Source: Saprospiraceae bacterium
Lineage (GTDB): Bacteria; Bacteroidota; Bacteroidia; Chitinophagales; Saprospiraceae
Assembly (NCBI GenBank): GCA_020630525.1
Contig: JAHDBF010000007.1
Span: 1-45,164 of the forward strand
Direction of reading: 5' to 3'
DNA length: 45,164 bases
The notes under the pieces were generated by a model. The model saw only the letters and a list, made by a program, of their open reading frames with translations. It made no database searches and was not told where the DNA came from. Below are positions 17,780 through 24,611 of this stretch, one piece after another. The first letter of the stretch is position 1. Each line of letters begins with the position of its first letter. The translations under genes were made by a program, and so were the position numbers.

Positions 17780-19111
17780 ATGAGAATCAAAATCTGTATA
17801 TCTATCTTGTCGCTGATACTCTTGGCTTCATGCATTCAAGTCGATAATAAATTTAACAAATTAGCGCCCGGTCCATGGAGAGCGGTATTAAAGCTTCCAT
17901 TAGAAAATGTACCTTCAAATCTTTCTGCTGTAGAAATCAAAGAATTCGAAAGTCGCAAAGACTACGAAGAATTGCCATTCAATATGAATGTACGCTATAT
18001 AAATCAAGACAGCTTTGTTATAGATATTATTAATGGTGATGAAATAATTACTTCGAGTAACATTAAATATGGTTTAGATCGTGCAACGGCTAAGGATACC
18101 GTTATTATTGATTTTCCAGCGTACGACACATACATAGATGCCATCTTTGAAGAGAACTTTCTTGAAGGTAGATGGCATGTAAATTATAAAGAAAAATACA
18201 GCATTCCGTTTATCGCATACCATGGTCAGTTAGATCGTTTTCCTAAAACGAAAAACGAAAAACCAGTTAATGTTGATGGATCATGGATGACAACATTTGA
18301 GTACAATACAGACGATGCATATCCAGCTATCGCCGAATTAAAACAAAAGGGAAATAAATTAGAAGGCACATTTAAAACAGAGACCGGTGATTACAGATTT
18401 TTAGAAGGAATCGTTGATGGAGAAAAATTTTACCTGAGCTGTTTTGATGGTTCTCATGCATTCTTATTTACTGGTAAAATGACTGGTGACAATGAATTGG
18501 TAGGAAAATTTAGAAGCGGAAAACATTATACTTCAGATTGGAAAGCAAGAAAAGCAACCAGTAATGATACTTTAGAAAATCCATATTTTCTATCAAAAGC
18601 AATGACAACTGAATCAATAGATTTTACATTTATTGATGAAAAAGGAAATCCATATTCTCTGAATAATAAATCGAATAATGGAAAAGTAAAATTGGTCAAC
18701 ATCATGGGAACATGGTGCCCAAACTGTAGAGATGAAGCAGAATTTTTAAAAGAAGCTTACAAAAAATTACCAAAAGACAAAGTAGAAATAATAAGTATTG
18801 CTTTCGAAAGATACAAAGACGAAACTAAGTGCTTAGAAGCAATCAGCAGATACAAAACACATATGGGTATACCGTGGACAATGCTCTATGGAGGATATGC
18901 TAATAAGAAGGAAGCCGGAGAAAAACTCCCATTCATAGATAAGGTAATATCATATCCGACATTGCTATTTGTCGATAAACAAAACACCATTCAAAAAATC
19001 CATACTGGCTTTTATGGTCCTGCAACCGAAGAATTCAAAACCTTCGATACAGAATTTTTTGATTTAGTTAACACATTAATTCAATCTAGTGAGGAAGCCA
19101 AAAACAAATAA
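17780..19111 (+). CDS. TlpA-family thioredoxin-like lipoprotein with N-terminal DUF4369-like region
   Basis: An envelope lipoprotein of 443 residues. The lipobox LASC places the acylated Cys at 18. Residues about 30-265 form beta-rich domains of the kind found N-terminal to Bacteroidota TlpA-like proteins. Residues about 275-440 are a thioredoxin/TlpA domain with active site W-C313-P-N-C316 in the context NIMGTWCPNCRDEAEFL and a cis-Pro segment (ISYPTLLFVDK). It probably reduces or isomerises periplasmic disulfides, for example in cytochrome c maturation or T9SS cargo; the substrate is not shown. It starts 9 bases after the preceding gene and overlaps the next by 23 bases. Confidence 0.85.
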   Translation: MRIKICISILSLILLASCIQVDNKFNKLAPGPWRAVLKLPLENVPSNLSAVEIKEFESRKDYEELPFNMNVRYINQDSFVIDIINGDEIITSSNIKYGLDRATAKDTVIIDFPAYDTYIDAIFEENFLEGRWHVNYKEKYSIPFIAYHGQLDRFPKTKNEKPVNVDGSWMTTFEYNTDDAYPAIAELKQKGNKLEGTFKTETGDYRFLEGIVDGEKFYLSCFDGSHAFLFTGKMTGDNELVGKFRSGKHYTSDWKARKATSNDTLENPYFLSKAMTTESIDFTFIDEKGNPYSLNNKSNNGKVKLVNIMGTWCPNCRDEAEFLKEAYKKLPKDKVEIISIAFERYKDETKCLEAISRYKTHMGIPWTMLYGGYANKKEAGEKLPFIDKVISYPTLLFVDKQNTIQKIHTGFYGPATEEFKTFDTEFFDLVNTLIQSSEEAKNK

Positions 19112-19871
19112 ACTCGTTCTTATAACAGGTGCAACTGCAGGCATCGGATATGCAACAACAAAGGTTTTTGCAAAAAAAGGATATGATCTTATCATTTGCG
19201 GAAGAAGAAAGGTCCGACTAGAATCTATAAAAATTAAGTTTCAAGTCAAGTATGGTATCAATATTAAAATTTTATGCTTTGATGTCCGGAATAAAAAATC
19301 GGTAAAAAAAGCCATTTCTTCATTAGGGAAGATGCAAAATCAGATTGATATCCTTGTAAATAATGCTGGATTGGCAAAAGGAAAAGATCCTATATTCGCA
19401 GGAGAAACTGAGCATTGGGAAGCAATGATGAATACGAATGTGATGGGATTACTATACGTAACAAGACTGATAAGTCCCTTTATGGTAGAACGAAAAGAAG
19501 GACATATTATTAATGTTTGTTCTTCTGCTGGACATGAAGTATATCCCAATGGAAATGTCTATTGTGCTTCAAAACATGCTGTAAATGCGCTTACTGCTTC
19601 CATGCGATTAGACTTATTTAAACACAATGTGCGCGTAAGTCAAATATCTCCAGGACATGTAGAAGAAACTGAATTTGCCCGTGTGCGGTTTGATGGAGAT
19701 AAAAACAAAGCTAAAATTTATGAAGATTTTTATCCTTTAACTGCCAAAGATGTAGCAAAATCCATACATTATATTGCTACACAGCCAAAACACATTACGA
19801 TACAAGATATAGTACTGATGGGTACTCAACAAGCTTCTAATAATTTTATTAACAGAAGTGGAAGGAGCTAA
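19089..19871 (+). CDS. SDR-family NAD(P)-dependent oxidoreductase (YdfG-like)
   Basis: A classical short-chain dehydrogenase of 260 residues. The nucleotide-binding motif is TGATAGIG (13-20), followed by CGRR at the end of beta-2 (38-40), which favours NADP(H). NNAG is at 91-94, the structural Asn is N117, and the catalytic set is S145, Y158 and K162 (YCASK). Overall wording, including ISPGHVEETEFARVRF and DVAKSIHYI, is closest to the YdfG/3-hydroxy-acid dehydrogenase group, which oxidises L-serine, L-allo-threonine or 3-hydroxypropionate, or reduces malonic semialdehyde. The start is a GTG inside the preceding gene (23-base overlap), since no ATG lies between it and the Rossmann motif. Confidence 0.85.
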   Translation: MRKPKTNKLVLITGATAGIGYATTKVFAKKGYDLIICGRRKVRLESIKIKFQVKYGINIKILCFDVRNKKSVKKAISSLGKMQNQIDILVNNAGLAKGKDPIFAGETEHWEAMMNTNVMGLLYVTRLISPFMVERKEGHIINVCSSAGHEVYPNGNVYCASKHAVNALTASMRLDLFKHNVRVSQISPGHVEETEFARVRFDGDKNKAKIYEDFYPLTAKDVAKSIHYIATQPKHITIQDIVLMGTQQASNNFINRSGRS

Positions 19872-19884
19872 ATCTGTCAATTAG

Positions 19885-19916
19885 TTTACATTTTAAAAGG
19901 GAAAAAACTACCTTTA
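19885..19916 (+). promoter_or_regulatory. Candidate promoter of the OmpA-TSP3 gene
   Basis: A TTTA -33-like element (19885-19888) and TACCTTTA (19909-19916; consensus TAnnTTTG with one change) are separated by 20 bases. The start codon at 19935 lies about 18 bases beyond. A dedicated strong promoter suits an abundant outer-membrane protein. Consensus match only. Confidence 0.4.
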
Positions 19917-19934
19917 TCACAAACTTAGAATGAT

Positions 19935-21608
19935 ATGAAATTAAAGCAACTAGTGTTTTACGCATTTTTGTTAATTCCTTTGATATTACCTGCTCAAAAC
20001 AAAGTAGATTTTGGACTATTTTTAGGATATGCAGAACATGGTGGAGATGTACATTCCTGGGGTCGTCATGGAGCTATGATTACACAAAATGCTTCACTCG
20101 CCTATGGAATAAACCTCAAATACAATGTCAATCAAAATATAGGCATAAGATTAAATGGATTTGCTTCTTCAATCAGTGGAGAAGACATTAATTTAGACTT
20201 ACCAGGTCACGATAAAAGAAATTATTCTTTTGATTCTCCTATTTATGAACTTTCTTTAGTAGGTGAATATGATATACTAGGGCATAAAAGATGGAGAGAA
20301 AGAGATACTGAAAGTGAAATTAAAAATGCTGTTGCAACAAGCACAAACAAAACTTTCAAAAGGATCATTTCTCCATATGTTTTTGGTGGATTTGGATTAT
20401 CATTTACAGATCCAGATGTACAATGGAATGGTGACAACAACAAGCCTAGTGTGCAAGCTGATATTGAAAACACTACCAAAACAAATTTTCAAATTCCACT
20501 TGGAATTGGTGTCAAGTTTGATATTTCAGAAAAAGTATATTTAAGCCTAGAGGGAAGTGCGAGGATTCCACTTACAGATTACCTTGATGGAATTTCTGAA
20601 TCTGCAGATCCAGAAGACAATGACGCCTACCAGTTTTTTGGCTTAAATCTAGGAGTTAGACTTGGTAAATGTAAAGATATGGACGCTGATGGTGTTTGTG
20701 ATTCTAAAGATCAATGTCCACAAATCCCAGGAAAAGAAATGTTCCAAGGGTGTCCAGATTCTGATGAAGATGGCATTATGGATTCCGAAGATAGCTGTCC
20801 AAATTTGGCAGGAATTGCTCAATACAATGGATGTCCAGATACCGATGGTGATGGTATCATCGACCCAGACGACGACTGTCCTGAAGTTCCAGGTGAGCAA
20901 ACTTACCAAGGTTGTCCAGACACTGACGGTGATGGTATCCCTGACAACAAAGATGAATGTCCTGCTGATGTAGGCACTACAGATAATAATGGCTGTCCAA
21001 TAAAAGATTCTGATGGAGATGGTTACGCTGATGATGTAGACAATTGTCCAGATACACCTGGATCAATGAACGGATGTCCTGATTCTGACGGAGATGGCTA
21101 TAATGATTTAAGTGATCCATGTCCAGAGATTGCAGGTACACTTGGTGGTTGTCCTGACACCGATGGTGATGGAGTTGCTGACAACCTAGATAAATGTCCA
21201 ACGGTATCAGGCTCTAAACAAAACAATGGTTGTCCTGCTCAAAAAACCCGATCTAGAGCAGAAATCATTAATGGATTTAGCATAGATGACATATATTTTG
21301 ACACCAACAAGTCTGAGATAAAAGATTTGTATGTCTACAGAATAAATGAGATAGTAGCATTCGCTGACCAATATCCTGAAGCAAAGTTTGACATCATTGG
21401 TCATACAGACAATAGAAACTCTGACGCATACAATCAAGGGTTATCTGAAAGAAGAGCCAAAAGAGTATACGAAGCATTACTTAAAAAAGGCTTAGATAAA
21501 AATAGATTATTCTATAAAGCAGTCGGAGAAACAAGCCCAAAAGCAGAAAATGCATCTGAAGAAGGGAAAGCAAAAAACAGGAGAGTTGAAGTAAGAGCTA
21601 GACTGTAA
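19935..21608 (+). CDS. OmpA-family outer membrane protein with seven thrombospondin type 3 repeats
   Basis: The 557-residue protein has a signal peptide ending at LPAQ (about residue 21). An N-terminal beta-barrel follows (about 22-240), with alternating strands such as YGINLKYNV and an invariant-looking FFGLNLGVRLG end strand. Seven Ca2+-binding TSP3 repeats (about 246-436) each carry a D-x-D-x-D-G core followed by D-x-C-P. The C-terminal OmpA domain (about 445-557) has the peptidoglycan-binding pattern FDIIGHTDNR, LSERRAKRVYEAL and NRRVEV. It anchors the outer membrane to the cell wall, with the acidic repeats as a stiff Ca2+-dependent spacer. A strong terminator follows at 21629-21666. The gene is monocistronic by appearance. 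Confidence 0.93.
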   Translation: MKLKQLVFYAFLLIPLILPAQNKVDFGLFLGYAEHGGDVHSWGRHGAMITQNASLAYGINLKYNVNQNIGIRLNGFASSISGEDINLDLPGHDKRNYSFDSPIYELSLVGEYDILGHKRWRERDTESEIKNAVATSTNKTFKRIISPYVFGGFGLSFTDPDVQWNGDNNKPSVQADIENTTKTNFQIPLGIGVKFDISEKVYLSLEGSARIPLTDYLDGISESADPEDNDAYQFFGLNLGVRLGKCKDMDADGVCDSKDQCPQIPGKEMFQGCPDSDEDGIMDSEDSCPNLAGIAQYNGCPDTDGDGIIDPDDDCPEVPGEQTYQGCPDTDGDGIPDNKDECPADVGTTDNNGCPIKDSDGDGYADDVDNCPDTPGSMNGCPDSDGDGYNDLSDPCPEIAGTLGGCPDTDGDGVADNLDKCPTVSGSKQNNGCPAQKTRSRAEIINGFSIDDIYFDTNKSEIKDLYVYRINEIVAFADQYPEAKFDIIGHTDNRNSDAYNQGLSERRAKRVYEALLKKGLDKNRLFYKAVGETSPKAENASEEGKAKNRRVEVRARL

Positions 21609-21628
21609 TTAATATAAAAAACGATAAT

Positions 21629-21666
21629 AAAGAGGTTAGATTATTTTGAATGATCTAGCCTCTTTT
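21629..21666 (+). terminator. Rho-independent terminator after the OmpA-TSP3 gene
   Basis: A 13-base-pair stem (AAAGAGG-T-TAGAT with ATCTA-G-CCTCTTT, one T/G wobble) encloses an 11-base loop, and the right arm runs into TTTT. It starts 20 bases after the stop codon and precedes the MscS gene, so it separates the two transcription units. Confidence 0.8.
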
Positions 21667-21695
21667 GCATTATAGAATAATTCCTAAATTGGGAT

Positions 21696-22526
21696 ATGGA
21701 AAACATGATAGAATATGTGTGGTTAATTGTATCTACATTTTTAGTAGTTACCATTCTTAGTTTTTTGACCAGAAAAATTATCACAATAATCATTTCAAAC
21801 AATAGTAAAAAGTTGTTTGCTGATCCTACCAATTTTCTATTTTTAAAAAACGCAATTCCTTTTGTTTTATACTCTATAGGAATATTTTGGGTATTCCAAA
21901 AAATTCCATATTTCAATTCTTTAGGGAATGCGCTATTTGCAGGAGCAGGAGTTATCGCAGCAATTATTGGTTTTGCAAGTCAAAAAGCATTTTCCAATAT
22001 CATCGGTGGATTATTTATCTTAATATTTAGGCCATTTAGAATTGGTGACATCATTGAAGTAGACGGTAGAAAAGGAAAAGTAGAACAAATAAAACTGATC
22101 CATACAATTATCAAAGATTATCAATACCAAAGAGTCATAGTACCAAACAATCACATCAGTGACCAGATGATAATCAACTCAACGATTATAGATGCGCATA
22201 TTAAGAGACAGATTATTTTTAATCTAGCACTTAATGCAAATATCGACGATGCAATACACATAATAAGTACGAGCATCTCTAACCATCCTCTTTTTATTGA
22301 CGAAAGAAGTCCTATTGAAAAAGAAAATAATATTCCTCCAGTTACTGTAAAAGTTGTCGAATTATCAGAGCATGGGATACAACTAAATGCCTATGTATAT
22401 GTATCCTCGTACGAAGATGCATTTAACCTGAAATGTGATGTTTTGAAATCAATTAAAGAACAATTTGATAAAGTCGGGATAGAACTCTATAGCGCTAACA
22501 AACTTCTCCCATTTACTGAAGAATAG
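21696..22526 (+). CDS. Small-conductance mechanosensitive channel, MscS family
   Basis: An inner-membrane channel of 276 residues, close to E. coli MscS. Hydrophobic segments lie at about 6-31, 50-68 and 78-112. The last is the pore helix with the family pattern AGVIAAIIGFASQKAFSNIIGG, followed by FILIFRPFRIGDIIEV, the start of the beta domain. The C-terminal alpha/beta domain (about 175-270) shapes the cytoplasmic cage. It would release solutes on osmotic downshock. Its 3' end overlaps the convergent TetR gene by 14 bases, so no terminator space exists between them. Confidence 0.9.
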   Translation: MENMIEYVWLIVSTFLVVTILSFLTRKIITIIISNNSKKLFADPTNFLFLKNAIPFVLYSIGIFWVFQKIPYFNSLGNALFAGAGVIAAIIGFASQKAFSNIIGGLFILIFRPFRIGDIIEVDGRKGKVEQIKLIHTIIKDYQYQRVIVPNNHISDQMIINSTIIDAHIKRQIIFNLALNANIDDAIHIISTSISNHPLFIDERSPIEKENNIPPVTVKVVELSEHGIQLNAYVYVSSYEDAFNLKCDVLKSIKEQFDKVGIELYSANKLLPFTEE

Positions 22527-23184
22527 AAAATACGAAATCTTTCATTACCTTTTCCAACTCTTTATACTTATTCTTTTTCTTAATATCTGTAAGTTTTGGA
22601 AGATGATCTACATAGAATATTTGATTATTTGCCATATCTAAGATGGTTGAACATAAGGTTTTAGGATAAGCAAATTTTGGATTATACTCATTAATTATAT
22701 TGGAAATTTTCTCATTTAAATTTTTATAAGGCAAATATAATCCCAATTGATTTTCTTTATCAACTTGTTGAATGTGATATGTCTTAGCACCTTCATTTAA
22801 TACAATATTATGCAACTTATTTTCATTTACATATTCAATGAGCTTAGATTCTTTTGATGCAAATAGAATACAGTGAATTGCCCGTTCAAGCTTGAGTTTT
22901 GAATCCGAAAGATTATTTGTCGCTTGACTTATTAAGTAATGCATCCATTCCCAATACCAACTATTTAAATACAAAAGCAAAAAGTGTTTATTCTCAAAGT
23001 ATCGATAAATTGATACTTCCGATGAGTTTAACCTCAGTGCTAGTTTTTTAAATGTGAATGACTCAAAACCCAATTCATAAATCAATTCGATTGCTGACTC
23101 AAGTAGTCTCTTCCCAAATTTTGTTTCTTGTGGCTCTTTTACATATAATCCTACTGGTAATGTAAATTTCAATTCTATGGCCAT
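22513..23184 (-). CDS. TetR/AcrR-family transcriptional regulator
   Basis: A 223-residue DNA-binding regulator. The N-terminal helix-turn-helix lies about residues 20-70: KRLLESAIELIYELGFESFTFKKLALRLNSSEVSIYRYFENKHFLL, with the recognition-helix signature SEVSIYRYFENK. The C-terminal ~150 residues are a ligand/dimer domain without a recognisable ligand motif. I chose the ATG at 23184; an upstream in-frame TTG at 23214 would add ten poor N-terminal residues. It is divergent from the RaiA-ABC-TolC gene run across a 134-base gap holding a TAGTAT/ATACTA dyad, so it probably represses that run and possibly itself. Confidence 0.85.
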   Translation of the reverse strand: MAIELKFTLPVGLYVKEPQETKFGKRLLESAIELIYELGFESFTFKKLALRLNSSEVSIYRYFENKHFLLLYLNSWYWEWMHYLISQATNNLSDSKLKLERAIHCILFASKESKLIEYVNENKLHNIVLNEGAKTYHIQQVDKENQLGLYLPYKNLNEKISNIINEYNPKFAYPKTLCSTILDMANNQIFYVDHLPKLTDIKKKNKYKELEKVMKDFVFSILQ

Positions 23185-23257
23185 AATTACGTTTATTTTC
23201 AAATTATATAACAAACATACAAAATAGTAAAACCTTTTTCAAAAATTAATGTTACCC

Positions 23258-23279
23258 TAGTATAAAGTAAGTAATACTA
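23258..23279. promoter_or_regulatory. Candidate operator between tetR and the RaiA-ABC operon
   Basis: TAGTAT (23258-23263) and ATACTA (23274-23279) form a perfect 6-base dyad with a 10-base centre, total 22 bases. This is within the size range of TetR-family operators. It sits 40 bases before the RaiA-like start and 74 bases upstream of tetR, a suitable place for control of both promoters. The pairing with the neighbouring TetR is inference. Confidence 0.4.
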
Positions 23280-23318
23280 ACATTTATTGAAATATTTATT
23301 AACATTAAACTATTTGTT

Positions 23319-23621
23319 ATGCAATTCACAATCAGAAATCAAGCGGATATACCAAATTCAAACATCAGGTTTATTAAATGGAAATTGCGCTTAATCCAAG
23401 AGAAGTTTTCAGAAATGATATATTCTGATATTCATATTTCTTCAGAAGGGAATAATTTCAAAATATTTCAAGCAGTTGCAAGAATTGGAGTTCCTGGATA
23501 TGATATTATTGTAAAGGAAAAAAGCGATACGCCTATGAAATTAATGTCAAAGCTCTCTAATATCATAGAACGACAATTAAGAAAAAGAAAATTAAAAACA
23601 AATAAAATAATTAACGCATGA
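23319..23621 (+). CDS. HPF/RaiA-family (sigma-54 modulation) ribosome-associated protein
   Basis: A 100-residue protein matching the short RaiA/HPF fold. It begins MQFTIRNQADIPNSNIRFIKWKLRLIQEKFSEMIYSDIHIS and continues with a beta strand (FQAVARIGVPGYDIIVKEKS) and a C-terminal basic helix (LMSKLSNIIERQLRKRKLK). Family members bind the 30S decoding region and stabilise resting ribosomes, but short variants such as this are also found beside envelope or stress genes and lack the dimerisation domain of long HPF. Here it is the first gene of the run divergent from TetR, with a 4-base overlap (ATGA) with the next gene. Ribosome binding is inferred from family only. Confidence 0.75.
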   Translation: MQFTIRNQADIPNSNIRFIKWKLRLIQEKFSEMIYSDIHISSEGNNFKIFQAVARIGVPGYDIIVKEKSDTPMKLMSKLSNIIERQLRKRKLKTNKIINA

Positions 23622-23938
23622 TATTAATTACTTCAGACAGTTTAATCAACGGCATACAAAAAGCAGAGACCCAAGGATTTAATACTCAATTTAGATATTT
23701 TGACAATAAGTTAATCGATTGGAATACAAACAAAGCATATGAAGCAAAAGAGATAACTATTATTTGGGAAGAAAGATATGAAGGCAATTCAAATCCTTCT
23801 GATTCTTCAATGATTTTTGCAATCGAATGTATAGACGGAAATAAAGGATATATCTGTAGCAACTTTGGTATATATGCCAATTATGATTTTTTCAGCTTTA
23901 TAAATTCACTTAATAATAACAATCAATTTGCTTCATAA
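23618..23938 (+). CDS. Small conserved Bacteroidota protein (resembles proteins labelled phosphoribosylpyrophosphate synthetase)
   Basis: A cytoplasmic protein of 106 residues. The central pattern ITIIWEERYEGNSNPSDSSMIFAIEC followed by KGYICSNFGIYANYDF resembles a small Bacteroidota family with the pattern R-F-E-G-x-x-N/D-P-x-D-x-x-x-x-Y-A-I ... G-x-x-x-x-G-Y-G-I-Y. That family is often annotated as phosphoribosylpyrophosphate synthetase. At this size it cannot be a real PRPP synthetase, and no PRPP-binding loop is visible, so that label should not be trusted. It overlaps the RaiA-like gene by four bases, meaning coupled translation. The function is unknown. Confidence 0.65.
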   Translation: MILITSDSLINGIQKAETQGFNTQFRYFDNKLIDWNTNKAYEAKEITIIWEERYEGNSNPSDSSMIFAIECIDGNKGYICSNFGIYANYDFFSFINSLNNNNQFAS

Positions 23939-23982
23939 ACTAAGCAAAAACGTAATAATTCTAAACAACTAAAAATATACTT

Positions 23983-24546
23983 ATGAAACTATTTAATATT
24001 ACCTACATACTCTTAGCCACAGTATTTATTACAATTACAACAGTAATTTCCTGCAATAATAATCCACGATCAAATCAAGTAGAACCAACGATTTCAGAAG
24101 CAGAAATAATATCAATACAGAAAGCTTGGTCTGTCAGTCTTTCTGGGATTGGGAATGCCTACAAAAATAAAGGAGATTATAAATCAGCGGCGCAAAACCA
24201 TGTACAAAAATTTTATGGTTATGATATGGGAAAAGTATTGTATCGTCCAGCAGCTGGATTAGAAAAACCATTTAGACTTACAGAAGAGGGTGCTATTTCT
24301 TATTTAATTGGAGGGAATCCAACATTTCCGAGTGATACCGGTTTTGCTTTAGAACACTGGAAAAATACACGATGGGAAAATAGTGGCATTATCAATGGAG
24401 ATGGAAATATTGCAATTGCAATGGGCAAATGCTACCTAACAAATGATGCGTCAGAATTGGTCATAGATTATACAATAAGCTACAAAAAAGACAAGAACGG
24501 AAATATCAAAATAATAGCACAAAAGACATCAATTCCATGTGATTAA
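23983..24546 (+). CDS. Lipoprotein with NTF2/SnoaL-like fold
   Basis: A 187-residue envelope lipoprotein with lipobox VISC (acylated Cys24). The mature protein reads like a stress-associated SnoaL/NTF2-like family sometimes mislabelled phosphoribosyl-AMP cyclohydrolase. Features are an initial helix with IQKAWSVSLSGIGNAYKNKGDY, then YGYDMGKVLYRPAAGLEKPFR, AISYLIGGN, DTGFALEHW, and WENSGIINGDGNIAIAMGKCYLTN before a strand that ends the cone-shaped fold. It lies in the middle of the RaiA-to-TolC run. A periplasmic ligand-binding or small-molecule-processing role is plausible but unproven. Confidence 0.65.
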   Translation: MKLFNITYILLATVFITITTVISCNNNPRSNQVEPTISEAEIISIQKAWSVSLSGIGNAYKNKGDYKSAAQNHVQKFYGYDMGKVLYRPAAGLEKPFRLTEEGAISYLIGGNPTFPSDTGFALEHWKNTRWENSGIINGDGNIAIAMGKCYLTNDASELVIDYTISYKKDKNGNIKIIAQKTSIPCD

Positions 24547-24560
24547 AAAATAAATAATCT

Positions 24561-24592
24561 AGTAACTAAACGCTAAAATATTTTTAGTCACT
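24561..24592 (+). promoter_or_regulatory. Imperfect hairpin between the NTF2-like lipoprotein and the ABC gene
   Basis: AGTaACTAAA (24561-24570) pairs with TTTAGTcACT (24583-24592) with one mismatch and a 12-base loop. It could be a weak attenuator or an mRNA processing/stability element that sets different levels of the exporter and the upstream genes. There is no T-tract after it, so a strong terminator is unlikely. Confidence 0.3.
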
Positions 24593-24611
24593 CAACAATT
24601 CAAATCAGAAT

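Noticed and set aside
20649-21201. Open frames on the opposite strand and shifted frame across the TSP3 repeats
   Set aside because: They arise from biased codons of the repeat region, lack domains, and lie wholly inside the OmpA-TSP3 gene.
20668-21240. Direct DNA repeats resembling a repeat array
   Set aside because: They are the codons of the TSP3 D-x-D-x-D-G repeats; unit lengths vary and there are no spacers as in CRISPR.
23185-23214. In-frame TTG upstream of the TetR ATG
   Set aside because: It would add ten residues (LLYNLKINVI-type) before a good ATG; the helix-turn-helix does not need them, and the start at 23184 is simpler.
23618-23938. True phosphoribosylpyrophosphate synthetase
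   Set aside because: It has only 106 residues and no PRPP-binding loop; the similarity is to a small protein family that carries that label.
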